A DNA stretch of 64,000 nucleotides from Magnolia sinica (GCF_029962835.1 NC_080591.1:40431501-40495500), one strand, 5' to 3'; shown: positions 47,991 through 60,002, numbered from the stretch's first letter. Numbers and translations are program-made. The notes: generated by a model from the sequence alone, not told the origin.

Positions 47991-48358
47991 ATTTGCAAAA
48001 GTAGTTTTGGGTGGGGTTTTTGAGTAAGGATGAAATGAGAAATAGGAAGAGAGTAAGTTTTGTTGAAGGGGGGAAGGAGTTTTTAATTTTTTATTTTTTT
48101 ATTTTTAATATTTTTTTTAAAGTGGGTACGAACTAGGGTTAGAGGGGTCTTGGTCGGATTATGGAAATGAAGGGAAAAGGGAGAGGGTATGGTTAGTGTT
48201 TGATGGGTTTTTGGTAAAGTTTGGTGGGTTTGAGGGGAAGGGAAGGAAATAAAAGGAAGGGAAGATGGGAGATTGGGAAAAAGGGAAAGAGGAGGGACGG
48301 ATTGAGATGTCTTTATGTTAGTTTCCCAAGGAGAAAAATTGCTTTGATACTAGAATAA

Positions 48359-49333
48359 TGCAACAAGGAAAAAGGGAATGAAAGGGGAATCACCCAAGGA
48401 AAATTCAAAGGGAATGAAAGGGCTGATTGTAATAAGAAAAAGAAAAATGGTTGTGACAAGATCCACAACCCTCTAGTTAAAAACTAGAGATCACTCATCC
48501 ACTTTAAGCCCGCTCTCTATTCCTCAACTAATATCATCCATCAAGAAAAGAGGAAACCCTATTTTTGTTTATTCATAAAGCCAAAAGATCCTTCATGTGT
48601 CTAAAAGGATGTGCCTTAAATAGGTTTATAAGAGAAAACCCTAACTAAAGAGGAAAAGACTAAAATACCCCCTCTTGCTTAAGTCAGGTTACTTTGGTCT
48701 TCTCAAATGTAATTTGGGTTTTGCTGGATTTAGTCCCTTCTCTGTTGGTTTTGTGGGATGAGGGTGGAGTGGGTAAAAGAAGGGAGGTGGTTTGGCACTT
48801 GGCTGCAATGGCTACCCTGTGGGCTTGTATGGGGGGAGCGAAATAGGAGGTGTTTTGAGAAAGTGTCCGCAACAGTGGATCATACCTTCTGGATAGCATT
48901 AACTTGGGTTACCGATTGGGCGTCGGGCTTGAAGGATTTGGATCCTTGTATTATTGTAGCCCTTTTGGGCCTTTAATTCCTTTCTTCTTTTTGTAGTGGC
49001 TTTGTATTTTTTCCCGCTTTTTCAGCGGTTTTCTAATAAATTTTTGTTCTCTCTAAAAAAAAAAAAGGCAGCAAAAAAGAAAAAGAAAAAAAGAAGACTA
49101 AAATAAAATCATAAAGACTGACATGTCACACATGTGACTATGGCTCACATGTGGGGTCCACATTCTAATTTGTGATCAAGTGTTTTCGCTTGTGACCTCT
49201 TGCGTGGTTTTGGTTGCATCAGGGCTGTTATGCTTGCTTATCATAGCCATTGCCTATTTCTCTCGCGTGACTTGAACTTTCAATGTCGTACGTCAATTTC
49301 ATTGCAATTAGTTTCTTTCTTGATCTAGTTGCA
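48359..49333 (-). mobile_element. LTR (copy C) of the same Ty3 family, with a LINE 3' end inserted
   Basis: It starts TGCAACAAGG and ends CTAGTTGCA. Outer parts match copy B (CCTCTAGTTAAAAACTAGAG; TTTCTTGATCTAGTTGCA). The PBS-like TAGTATCAAAGCAA lies to its left on the minus strand. 48700-49065 is foreign. Confidence 0.65.
48700..49065 (+). mobile_element. 5'-truncated L1-type LINE, 3' end with poly(A)
   Basis: 48758-48974 encodes a C-terminal LINE piece including LVWGERNRRCFEKVS and LDPCIIVALLGL, as found after the reverse transcriptase of plant L1 elements. An untranslated tail with AATAAATTTTTGTTCTC and a 12-base A run (49053-49065) follows. The truncated start and A-tail fit target-primed insertion. 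Confidence 0.8.
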
Positions 49334-49345
49334 TTAGATAGCCGC

Positions 49346-49460
49346 CATTCTTTTTCTTTTTCTTCTTTTTTCTTTCTTTCTTTTCCTTTTGATTGGTAAG
49401 CTGGGCTTGAACCAGAGACCTCAATGCTGAAGCATGTCCTGTCTTCCATTGAGCTATGGG
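49346..49460 (-). mobile_element. Possible tRNA-derived SINE
   Basis: On the minus strand TAGCTCAATGG (49456-49446) fits the RNA polymerase III A box, and GGTTCAAGCCC (49413-49403) fits the B box; they are 43 bp apart as in tRNA genes. A GA/A-rich tail follows (49395-49346). The acceptor and T stems do not pair well, so it is not a tRNA gene. Confidence 0.5.
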
Positions 49461-50094
49461 TTGAACCCAGGACTGTTCTTTTTTCGGTTTCCATTTTCAC
49501 CTCCGGAGTTTTAAAAAAATAATCAACTAAGGAGAGTGGCATTATATGCAAACACAATATGATGATGGTTGATTAAGGAGGGATCAATTCTCAAATGCAT
49601 AACAGTGGGGACTGCAGTTTTTTTTTTTGGAAAGATACTCTATAGTATGGTTACCTATTTTACCAACCATCATAATAAGTATATCGGTTTGTGCATTTTT
49701 TAAAGCCAAGATATGACAGATCTTGTCGGTAATTTTAGCAAGCCTTTACCTCTCAAAAAAGAAAAAGAAAAAGAAAAAGCAAGCCTTTACAAGAAAAGAA
49801 GCAGAAAAAGAGATTAGGAGAAGCCTTCTCATGGCTGGTGGGAAGATAGTTGAGATGTGGTCTATATGATTATCATAGTGAGAAGATAGTTGGAAGCATT
49901 CTTTTGTGTACTTGACAGTATGGCCTCCTTGTCTGCTTGATTGAAGAAAATGAAATAGAAGGAAATTTCTTCATACAATGTAATCTTTTGATTTCCTTCC
50001 TGCACCCATTACATCCGGAGTTGCTCCAACATTTTTTTTGAACAGTTGAAGGTGATCCGACATTCTGACGCATTCCTTTAAACTCGATTGCCAC
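49461..50094. other. No gene seen; short simple repeats
   Basis: It contains a T run at 49618-49629 and an AAAAAG repeat near 49755-49780. Short ORFs are unremarkable. Confidence 0.5.
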
Positions 50095-50180
50095 CAAGGT
50101 ATTCTGTAATGGTAATGGTGGCTGTGATGTCCACGGCCATTACCGTTACGTTATGGGCCGTAATGGCCGTTACAACCTTT
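50095..50180. mobile_element. Left-end fragment of the CAAGGTATT-ended hAT-like family
   Basis: CAAGGTATTCTGTAATGG and GGCCGTAATGGCCGTTAC match the subterminal wording of 58612-62792. It ends where LINE sequence begins. Confidence 0.6.
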
Positions 50181-50209
50181 TTAGTTTTGTTTTTGAAAAA
50201 GTAACGCAA

Positions 50210-52952
50210 ATTCTCTTCCCCCCTCTTCTGGACAATACTTTTCAATTACGTCGGGGGGACTGGAAGATGACGGAGGATGAATTGGATTGGTACAGGGATA
50301 TGCTGGAACGAGTGGGTAGTGGGTCTTTCTTTTGGAGCTGGAGACGATGATGTTCATGCTTTTATCCAATTTATTGAAGAGAGAGGCAATCAAAAGCTCA
50401 AGGAAATTCAACTGCAGAGGTCTAGAGGACCCAATCGAAGTATCCCAGGGTCTGGAGAGAACTTCTTAGTGCTCTGTCAATTACAATTCTGCAAACAAGT
50501 TCAGTGATGGTAAGAAGAATAGGGGAGCTCGTTTTGGTTTCCAATGAACGTCCTCAATTGGAATGCAAGGGGCTGGAGAGCCATTATAAAATAAACCAAG
50601 TAAAAGAGTTATGTAGAAAATACAAAATTCAAATCCTTTCTCTTTAAGAGACAAAAGTAGAGGATTTTGATGATTAAATTCTTGACTCTATTTGGGGGAT
50701 TAAGAACTAGGGTTGGTTAGCCTTGAATGTAGAAGGACCGTCAGGGGGTGTAGTGTTGGCCTAGAATAACGATATTTGGTGCTTGGAAGGCAGTTTTCTT
50801 GGGTCTTTTTCAGTCTCGTCAGTGTTCAGGGAAATATCGTTGCAATTCAAAGATGGCTTGTTTCAGCAGTGTATTGGCCATGTATCCCAAATTGCAGAGA
50901 TCACCTTTGGGTAGAGTTGAATAAGGTGAGAGCTAAATTTAATATTCCTTGGTGTGTTCGGGGAGATTTCAATGTAATCAGATTTGTCTATGAGAAATTG
51001 AATGGCGGCCGGGTTACCATAAGTATGGGAGGGTTTGAGGAGTGGGTTAGTCAAAATGAAATGGTTGATATTCCAATGGTTGGTGCCAAGTACACTTGGT
51101 CCAATGGGAGGGATGTCTCGATTTTGGCAAGATTAGATAGATTCTTGTTACTAGTCGACTGGATTGACAAATTCCCTATGGTGACATCGTGTGGTTTACC
51201 TAGAACAATATTATGTCACAGGCCTATATTATTGAAAGTAGAGGAGAGTGGGGGACCCAAACCTTTTCGTTTTGAGTTAGCATGGCTGGAAGTTAAGGAG
51301 TTCACTAATCTAGTTGAAAATTGGTGGTGGTCTTTCATTGTTTCAGGTTCGGCTTGTTCTCGTTTGTCTCTAAAACTCAAGCTTTTGAAAGCCAAATTGA
51401 TTGGTTGGAAAAACGATTTCCTTAGTAAGAGGATGGAAAAAGCAGAAAGTTTGATTTGTGAATTAAATGAGTTAGATGCCAAAGAAGAGGGGGATGATCT
51501 TTCTTCAGAAGAAAGGAATCGTCACTGAAGAAGAAGAGATTATGTAGGGGTAGAGATTGAGGGTGATCTGGGTCAAGGATATAAGAACACTAGTTTTTTT
51601 TTTTTTTCCCGCAGCATCGCCAGTGCAAGGGCAAGGAATAATTGGATTAGCAGTCTAGTGGCAGACGGTCGGCGAATAGAAGAGAAGGATGAGGTTTGTT
51701 CGTCGATTATGCATTACTATTTTGACTTATTATCTTCCAAGGGGTGGAGGAGACCTTTGTTGGACAATTTCCCTTTCCAATGCTTATCATTTGTAGATAA
51801 GGATTCTCTTGAAAAAGCCGTGTCAGAAGAAGAAATCAAAAGTGCTATTCATTCCTTGGGAAGAGACAATGCTCTGGGCCTAGACAGCTTTCCTACGACT
51901 CTTTATCAAGTTTTTTGGGACCTGCTTAAGTTGGACGAGGTGGAATTTGTCCAAGAGTTTTATGACACTAGTAGGTTACCCAAAGGGATGGGGGTAACAT
52001 TTATTGTTATCATTTCTAAGATAGGAACGTAGACACTTACAAACTATTGCTCTATCAGTTTGATCAACAACCCTTAAAAGATTCAGGCCAAGATCTTTAC
52101 ATCTCTAGATTCAGATTGGTTCTCCTCTCTGTAATATTTGAGAACTAGGGAGCTTTTGTGGCTGACAGACAAGTTTTTGATAGTGCTTTACTAGCCCATG
52201 AGTGTATAGATTCGTGGCATAGAGAAGGCAAGCAAAGTGTGGTTTGCAAATTAGATATCAAGAAGGCTTATGACCATGTGAACTGGTGTTTCCTCGAATA
52301 TATGTTGAAAGGATTAGGGTGTGGCCCCAAATGGATCAAATGGATGTAAGCATGTGTATCGTCGACATGTTTTTTAGTGTTGGTCAACGGTTCTCCAAAG
52401 GGTTTCTTTAAAGCTTCATGAGGCCGTAGGTAAGGGGACCTACTCTCTCCTTTTCTATTCGTAGTAGTAGCGGAAGGCCTAAGTAGAATGTTAGCAAAAG
52501 GTTAAGAGGCAGTTCATATTTCTGGATTTCATAGTGCTTAAGACGGGGACCAAATATATCATTTACAATATGCAGATGACATGCTATTGTTCTGCGATGC
52601 AGATGCTTCTATGGTGGAAAATGTTAGGAAGATCTTGGGTTGCTTTGAAGAGGTAGTTAGGGTTAAAAATCAATGTTAGAAAAAGCGAGATGTTGGGCAT
52701 TGGGATGCCCAAGGAAGAAGTATCTATCTATGCAAACATCTTCGGATGCAGTTCTGGTGCTTTCTCTTCTACATATTTGGGCCTCCTGCTTTGTTTGAGA
52801 GGAAATTATCAAAGTGGAAGAACCATCACTTGTTTATGGAGGATCGCATAACCATTATCAAAGTGGCTCTTTCTAATCTTCCTATCTATTTTACATTATT
52901 ATACAAGTGCCCGAAGTCTGTATTGGATAGACTAGAAAAGTTGAGATGCGAT
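50210..52952 (+). pseudogene. L1-type LINE: ORF1 end, endonuclease and reverse transcriptase, interrupted
   Basis: 50153-50510 looks like the end of ORF1. The endonuclease follows (about 50545-51530): MNVLNWNARGW start, CVRGDFNVI, GAKYTWSNGR and SILARLDRFLL; the usual SDHRPI reads LCHRPI, so the catalytic His region is altered. Reverse transcriptase runs from about 51650: LGRDNALGLDSFPTTLYQVFW, VVCKLDIKKAYDHVNW and LQYADDMLLF (the YADD centre intact at about 52563). It is cut at 52952 after LDRLEKLRCD by an LTR element and resumes at 63805. Frameshifts and stops occur at 51528, 52030, 52060 and later. A 14-base T run at 51594 lies between the endonuclease and RT parts. Confidence 0.88.
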
Positions 52953-54262
52953 TGATGAGGACATCCGAGCACCAATTAGAGTATACCAGAGGAGGAGGAG
53001 AGCTCCCGTTTATTTATGGCTAGGTGATGCATACATGGGGCCTCGTGGGCCCAATTCGAGTGCCTAGCCCGTTGTAGATACCACATGCATGATCATGCAT
53101 TTCTGAAGGCCTCACACGGGGAAGATGCATGTGGATTACTTAATTGGACCATTTAAACTATTGTATTTCGACCATAGACCATTTCGACCATTGGATCATC
53201 ATCATTGGCCATCTTGATCGTGGACCCCATGGGCCACGAAATAGTTTAGTTTATTTAGTTTATTTATACGTTTGTTATTTTTTTGGTTTAGCTTATATTT
53301 TGCTAAGTTTAGGGAGTTAGGAACAAATTTTATTTTATTGAGCGTCTTTATGTGAAACTTTTTATTTGAGAGCGTCTTTTTGTAAAAAGTCTTTCTTGGG
53401 ACTATAAAAGGCTTGGACGTCGAGCCTTAGCCCATTATTGAACGTTTTGAATTAAAAAAAAATCTCTTGCTTTGAGATAGAAAATCTCTTGTGAATTGAG
53501 ATTGATGGTGTGATGCCAATGTGTTAATGTGTGAAGCCTAATCTATCCTCTTTGTTTCTCTTTGAAAGGATATTTCTCTCTTATCTTTCTCATCTTCTTC
53601 TCAAATCCTTCTTTTCTTCTACTTTTCTTCTCCAAACCCTAAATCATTAACTCTTTCATTCTAAACCTAAACCCACTGCTCCGAACCCAACTTTTCTTAT
53701 TCCTCACTCCACCAAATCCAATCCAACCCATCACCATCAACCCCTACATGTACGTACTACCCGTTCGTACTAGTCAGTTCGTACAGACGGTTCTCTTTGT
53801 TTTTTCCCCCTTTCTTCAATCCATCTTCATATCCCTTAAATCCTAGCCTAAAACCTTAATCCTCAATTCCCTATGAAATCCTAATCCCCTATTTCTTATA
53901 AAATCCTAATTTCACAAATCCTTCCCAAGCCTTATTTCCTTTCAAATCCCTAACCTTACATACTTAAACCTTGACCCTAGATTCTCATATCCCTAACCCT
54001 AAAGATACCAAATCAGCTCCTTTGAATCAGGCCTAAGCCTATGCTAAAGTGGAAGTTCTACCTTCCATTGATCCTTTGAAATTTATGTTTTATATGACTT
54101 AGTTTATTATGGGATTGTGATTTAGCTTGAAATTTGAATTGTATTGTTTATTTGATTACTTAGATTTGTGGTCGGTTAGTATATTTTATGCTTTGAATTG
54201 CTTTTTAATCCATTTATAATTTCCTTGCATCATATTTAGTCTAGATTCCACGTCCTGCATCA
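52953..54262 (+). mobile_element. 5' LTR (1,310 bp) of a Ty3 chromovirus
   Basis: It starts TGATGAGGACATCC and ends CGTCCTGCATCA. From 53288 on it matches 62812-63799 closely. 53580-54010 is pyrimidine-rich with CCCTAA-like words, typical of a leader. A TATA motif is present. Left duplication GCGAT (52948-52952). Confidence 0.85.
53403..53409 (+). promoter_or_regulatory. TATA box in the chromovirus LTR
   Basis: TATAAAA followed by GGCTTGGACG. The 3' LTR has TATACAAAGG at the same place. Confidence 0.55.
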
Positions 54263-54267
54263 AATTT

Positions 54268-54286
54268 TGTTATCAAGGACTAGGTT
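54268..54286 (+). other. Degenerate tRNA-iMet primer-binding site
   Basis: TGTTATCAAGGACTAGGTT resembles TGGTATCAGAGCCTAGGTT, 5 bp after the LTR. Confidence 0.65.
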
Positions 54287-54430
54287 TAGCATAGGGTTTA
54301 GTGAGTTCATTGCATTTAGAGTTTAGGGTTTTCGTATTGCTGCATTTAGGGTTAGCAGGTTTTTCCATCTTCATCACATTGTGTTTAGGGAATTTAGTTG
54401 TCAGTCCTTCCCAATTAGCGTGCCCAGTTT

Positions 54431-55739
54431 ATGCCCACCCGTAGTGGGCGTGGTTTTGGTTTACACCGCACAATGAATTCAGAATAGCTGCTGAGGCTAT
54501 CAATGCCATCAATAACCGTCTCGTGGTCATCAATGCCAATAATAGAACCACCAGTAACCAACTGGCAGCCCCAAGAAATGAAACCAATACTTGCATGACC
54601 CAGTTGGAAAACTCCCTTCATGAAAACTCTGACGACGGGGAAGATGGCCAATCTCAAGCGGGAGATCAAGTTAGAGGAAACCAAATTAGAGGATGTGGAA
54701 GAGGTCATGGCCGAGGTAATGGCCATGGTGGGGTGCATACCCAACCACCTCGTGGAGAGTATTTAGACTACCACGATCATGATGATCAAATAATGAAGAA
54801 CGTGAAGATTGAGGCCTCAAACTATGATGATCGTTTGGACCCCAAGGCCTTCCTCGATTGGCTTGCGGACATTGGCCATTATTTTGACTGATACGATATG
54901 TCCGATCACCATCGGGCAAGGTTCATGAAGATGGAGTTGGTGGGCCAAACCAAGTTGTTTTGAACAAATGTCTAGCAGAAGATGGAGAAGTTTGGGACTC
55001 GGTCTCACTGTGGGCTGAGATAAAAGAGATCTTGAAGGAAAATACATCTCTCTCTTGCTGCTAGAGGCTTTCGGATCAGTGACAATCCTTTTGTCAAGGA
55101 TCAATGCTCATGGCTGACTATATTACCAAGTTTGATGAATACATGATGCGTTGTAGCATCGAGGACCCTTTAATGACCCTTTCTTGTTTTAGGATGGGCC
55201 TCCGACCCGAGATTTAACGTGAGCTCATTCCTCATGACATTAGCACCCTAGAGCATGCTTATCAAGTGGTGCAAGAACTTGAGCGGTATTTGAAACCGCA
55301 ATTCATGAGGCAATTCAACTCTCGTGAATCTAACGTCAAGGTCACTCCCCAGGGAGCTAAGCCTAGTCTTCAAAGTCAATACAAAGCCCCAACTGATATT
55401 CAACCTAACAATAGGGATGTGAGGGACAAAGGCCTAGTTAGTACCGGTTCGAGGGGAAGTGAGCATATGCGGTGTTACAATTGTCAAGGATATGATCATT
55501 TCACATACCAATGCCCTACGAAAGAGCGAGGTAAGATCTTCGTAATTGGCGAGTTTAAGGAAGATGCGAATGATCAAAGTGATTGCGAAGAAGAAGAATA
55601 TCAGCTCGAAATCAGTGCTAGTGATGAAGAAGTTGAAGGAGTTGAGACCGTGCTACATGCAGCTATCAGATGTGCCTTAGCCCAGGTTAAAGAGAGCGAT
55701 GATTGGCACAGGAATTCAATTTTCCATACTTACGTTAAG
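54431..55739 (+). pseudogene. Gag of the 52953-63799 chromovirus
   Basis: It starts MPTRSGRGFGLHRT at 54431, then shifts frame. 54484-54891 carries INANNRTTSNQL, a Gly/Arg-rich stretch and the capsid block start (VKIEASNYDDRLDPKAFLDW). After stops, 55140-55739 continues with EHAYQVVQELERYL and a perfect CCHC zinc knuckle, CYNCQGYDHFTYQC (about 55473-55514), followed by an acidic segment. The knuckle packages element RNA. The frame is broken at 55739 by a MITE and resumes at 56327 in protease. Confidence 0.85.
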
Positions 55740-56323
55740 GCCATGTTTGTTTTCCAATTCACTTGGATAAATATCGATAAATAGGTAATAATTACTTACT
55801 AAGGTAATTCTCACACAATTTTTGATGCTGACGTTTGCGGGTTCCTTTTTTAACACTAACATCGAGGAATGTGTGAATTTCATGTGGGGCCGACTGTGAT
55901 GTATGTGGCTTATCCACGCTGTCCATTTGTTTTGTGGGCTGATTTTATGGCATGAGCCCAAAATTGAGACAGATCCAAAGGTCAAGTGGACCACACCACA
56001 CTAAACAGTGGGTTGAACACCTACCGTTAAAAACCTTTTACGACCACGATTTCCTATGGCGTGGGCCACTTGAGCTTCAGATCTGCCTCATTTTTTAGCT
56101 TCTTTCCTAAAATGTTATGGTAAAATAGATGCACGGCGTGGATATGTTACAAACATCATAGTGGGGCCCACGGATGGATGTCGATCCTTTTTAATTGGCT
56201 TTTGCAAGGAGAAAAGTAGCATGTATTTATATCCTCCATCAAACAACTAGCATTTGCAATAATTACTCATCTATGTCCTTTTACATGCATTTACATACAC
56301 TTATAGCAAAACAAACACTCCCC
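55740..56323. mobile_element. Harbinger-like MITE (584 bp) with palindromic core
   Basis: The left end GCCATGTTTGTTTTCC and the right end, read inverted, GGGGAGTGTTTGTTTTGC form terminal repeats. A 3-bp duplication AAG flanks it (55737-55739, 56324-56326), as in PIF/Harbinger. Removing it restores the gag-protease frame. The core 55884-56172 is a near-palindrome of the GTGGGGCC family. Confidence 0.82.
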
Positions 56324-56860
56324 AAGTGTGATGACAAAAAATGCAAGGTGATAATTGATAGTGGTTTTTGCACCAATGTGGTCTCCGTTAGCACTGTAAA
56401 TTGTTTGGGTTTGAAACCCTTTCGTCATCCTTGACCTTATCGAGTTTCATGGGTTGATGCATCATCGATATTGGTTTCTCAGTGATGTCTTATTTCCATT
56501 CAGTTTGCTTCCTACGAAGACACATTGTTGTGTGATATTTTGCCTATGGATGTAGGCCACATCATTTTGGGCAGACCTTAGATGTATGACCATGATGTGA
56601 CACTATTTGGCCACTCGAATATGTGTCCATTTATCTATGAAGGTAAGAGAATAAAGTTATATCCCCTTCCACCCAAGAGCACCCCAGATAAGGAAGAGGA
56701 CATCAAGAAGGGTTATCTTAAAGATGCAAGGAAGTCCCAATCTAAGTCTTTCCACATAAAAATAGCCATAGAGTTTGAAAGGGAGACTAAAGTTGATTCG
56801 ATGGTGTATGCCCTTGTGGCAAGAGGTCACACCCAAGGTTAGTGTAGAGTTGTCACTTGA
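56324..56860 (+). pseudogene. Protease region of the chromovirus
   Basis: It reads CKVIIDSGFCTNVVS (active-site DSGS/DSGA reads DSGF), then after a stop VGHIILGRP and MYDHDVTLFGHSN, and the linker GKRIKLYPLPPKS. The Asp is kept but the following residue is changed. It has one stop at about 56434 and another at 56580. Confidence 0.8.
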
Positions 56861-57305
56861 AGTGATTCCGATGTTGAAGGAGTTTAGAGATGTTTTCCCT
56901 GAGGACCTACCGAATGAGCTTCCACCCATTCAGGATATTCAACATGCCATTGATCTTGTCCTAAGATTGACTCTATTAAACCTTCCTCACTACTGAATGA
57001 ACAACATGGAGCATGCGAAATTGAAGAGGCAAGTTGATGAGCTTCTTAGAAAATGGTTCATTCAGGAGAGCTTAAGTCCATGTGCCATGCCAGTCCTCCT
57101 CATGCCTAAGAAAGCATTTGACGCATGTACGTGGACAGTCAGGCCATCAACAAGATCACGATCAAATATCGGTTTCCTGTACTGCGTCTTGACGACATGT
57201 TGGATATGATGACCAGTGCCACAAAATTTCCAAGATCAACCTCAAAAGCGGGTATCATCAGATATGTATTCGTCCAGGAGATGAATGGAATACACCTTGG
57301 CACAT
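56861..57305 (+). pseudogene. Reverse transcriptase N-terminal part, truncated
   Basis: Reads FRDVFPEDLPNELPPIQDIQH, QVDELLRKWFIQESLSPCA, VDSQAINKITIKYRFPVLRL, then (shifted) KINLKSGYHQICIRPGDEW. This is the finger/palm start of Ty3 RT. Sequence after GDEW, including the YxDD centre and all of RNase H, is missing; the next coding block is integrase. Confidence 0.85.
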
Positions 57306-57740
57306 GATAAGTACGAGACTTCAATTCTCGTTGGCATTTAATTCTCAAACTGATGGTCAAACAGAAGTGGTCAATCGAAGCTAAAGGAAACCTATCGCGA
57401 TGTCTTATGGGTGACAATTCTAGGACCTGGGATTCAGTTCTACCCACCGCAGAGTTTGCATATAATAGTTCCGTCAATAGGTTGATAGGTATGGGTCCTT
57501 TTGAGATAGTACATGGTTACAAGCCTAGGAGACCTATAAATCTTATTCCCATGTTAGTCTCCCATAGACCTTTAGAGTCCACATATGCATTCGCACGCCA
57601 TATCCATGATTTGGTTAATGAGATTAGAAAACAGATTAATTGAGTAACGAAAAGTACAAGATATTTGTTGACTCTCATTATAGGTTTTAAGAATTTCAAG
57701 TAGGTGACTATGATGGTTCATATAAGGGCCATAACGGTTT
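57306..57740 (+). pseudogene. Integrase C-terminal half
   Basis: Directly after the RT break it reads TRLQFSLAFNSQTDGQTEVVNR, then (shifted) TWDSVLPTAEFAYNSSVNRL and GMGPFEIVHGYKPRRP. This is the region around the last catalytic Glu of Ty3 integrase. The HHCC zinc domain and the first catalytic Asp residues are deleted. Confidence 0.85.
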
Positions 57741-57793
57741 CCGCAAGGGGGCATTAGGAAATTACAAGCATGTAATGTTGGTCCTGTAAGATA

Positions 57794-58205
57794 TTGAGAA
57801 AATTGGGCTCTAACGCGTATACTGTAGAACTTCCACCTGATATGGGTATTAGCTCTACATTCAATGTGGAAGATCTTATATCCTTTAAGGGCCCAACAAC
57901 TTCACCCTCTAGCCCTTGTTTCGACCCTCACATTGACCCAGATAGCTTTCCTGACCTGTCCCACGAACCATGGCCTTTGCCAGATCCTTCTTCCCAACCT
58001 TTGCCTTCTCTACCATCCATACCCAATGAAAGAGAAAAGATTGAAGATGTTTTGGTTGAGCAAGTGGTTTTCACCAGACATGGAGGTTTCCAGAAGTATC
58101 TTATCAAGTGGAAGAACATGCCAGAGTTAGACTGCACGTGGATTACAGAGGCAAAGCTTCAAAGGTTAGATCCGAATCTCCTCAAGCATTACCGCAACTT
58201 TATTT
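57794..58205 (+). pseudogene. Integrase tail with chromodomain-like end
   Basis: It reads LGSNAYTVELPPDMGISSTF and NVEDLISFKG, a Pro/Ser-rich linker, then a chromodomain-like segment IEDVLVEQVVFTRHGGFQKY, LIKWKNMPELDCTWITE, LQRLDPNLLKHY. The order and the aromatic residues fit the C-terminal chromodomain of Ty3 chromoviruses, thought to steer insertion toward marked chromatin. The frame is open from 57794 to 58315. Confidence 0.8.
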
Positions 58206-58439
58206 CGCTAGAGGCGAACTCTTCTCAGTCGAGCACAAATGTAAGGATCACAAACAAGCAACTTGCTAACTTTTTTAACTGTCCATTTATATGGTCGTCC
58301 ATCGGACGGTTTGGATAATTCTTTTGGTGTGATTTTAGTGATGTAGCCGATCATTGGATTATTTCGAAGTATCATTAACATAACACGTGTGGCAGACATG
58401 TGCACGGCGGCACCTTTGTTTACACGTGCGACTCTCTAA
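58206..58439. other. Unassigned segment between pol end and MITE
   Basis: It should contain the polypurine tract and the first ~340 bp of the 3' LTR, but does not match 52953-53288. It may be another insertion or a replacement. No gene is seen. Confidence 0.4.
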
Positions 58440-58603
58440 GGGGGCTCAAAAAGGCATTTTACCCCCATTTACTTCCATTTATACATGCGATTTCATTTAC
58501 ATGCACATTTACTCCCATTTCATTACATTTACTCACGTCCACACACACCTCAATTACCATTTACCTTCATTTACTCCCAATTACACCCATTTACCTCCAT
58601 TTA

Positions 58604-58611
58604 CTCCTATC
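58604..58611. repeat. Target duplication CTCCTATC, left copy
   Basis: Identical to 62793-62800. Confidence 0.95.
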
Positions 58612-60002
58612 CAAGGTATTCCGTATCGGTATCGGTTGGCATAACGGTGCCAACCGATACGGATACAGATACGGGGGCGTAACGGTGCAAAATTATTTTT
58701 TTTTGCCAAAAAAATATGAAAAAATATGGATTAAATTCGGAATATTCTAAGTATTCCAAATATGCATTCATTTATAATTTGGAACATGTTTATGGTGGTG
58801 TAACGGTCCACTCTTTGGTGAGAATGCTATATCGGGCTGTCTGATGGATTTATGAACCGGAAAACCTGGAATTAACTGCAAACCTTTTATATTTAGTTTT
58901 CTAACTATATATATATAATGAATGTAATACCAAAACATCTTATATTTTCAAGTTTTCCTTTTATTTATTATGCTAGTGCATTGCATACTTTGTGACTCAC
59001 ATACATTTCAATTCAATATATAGATTTAGGGACTTTTGTATCCTATTATATAATTCATATACCCAGTGTTGGAAATATTGGTATCGCACAATATATCGCA
59101 CCCTTGGGATACAGATACATATCAGTTATCGCACGGGATATATCGTTTATATCGCGTAATTTATCGCACTTTTTGGGAAACATTGGGAAAATGTTTGAAT
59201 TTTTCAATGAAACTTCAGGGATTATTAAAAATGACCTTAATACACACTTTTAAATCATAAAATCTCAAAAAAAAGTACACATAATAGGTTTCCTTTGTAT
59301 AGGGTCCTAAGTTATGCACCGTCTGATTGAACTAAAACAACTATATTCAAATATATTGCATAACATTTATAAATGCATCAAGACTCCATCTGTTTTGACA
59401 CCTTAATTTACTGCACCATACCAAAAAAAAGCATATCCAATTATCAAGTGGACCATGCCATAGGAAACAATATTGATTGAAGGCCCTACCATTAAAACCT
59501 TCTTAGGGCTCACCTTAGTGTTTTCATAGTGTTTATTTACCATCCAATCTGCTATAAGTTCACATAATCTTGGATGAAAGGAAAAACAAATATCAGATTG
59601 ATCCAGAACTTTTGTGTCCCTTTAATAGTCAATCACAACTTTTTTCCTTTGGTATGGTCCACCTGATAATTAGATGTGCTTCGTTTTTTGGATAATAAAC
59701 AAATGATTTGGGAAAACGGATGAACGACATGGATGCATAATACATACATTAAGGTGGGCCCCGCAGCCGCACCGTCTTAGGTGAGTATTGGGTCTCACCT
59801 TGTCCGCTCTTCTTGACTTTGATATCTATACTTTTTGATAAGTATTGGCTCAAAAAATGAGGCAGATTGTGTGGGCCCCACGCACTGTATCCATGCCGTC
59901 CATTCATTTTTTTTGGATCATTTTAAACCCTGAGAAAAAAATGAGGCAGATCTAGAGATCAAGTGGACCACATCAGAGGATGTACGTAATATGGTGGTAC
60001 CC

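Noticed and set aside
49395..49470. tRNA gene on the minus strand
   Set aside because: The A and B boxes fit, but the acceptor and T stems do not pair and the tail is A/G-rich, so SINE is the better reading.
54415..54744. Minus-strand frames opposite gag
   Set aside because: They are shadows of the gag coding strand, which has recognisable blocks and a zinc knuckle.
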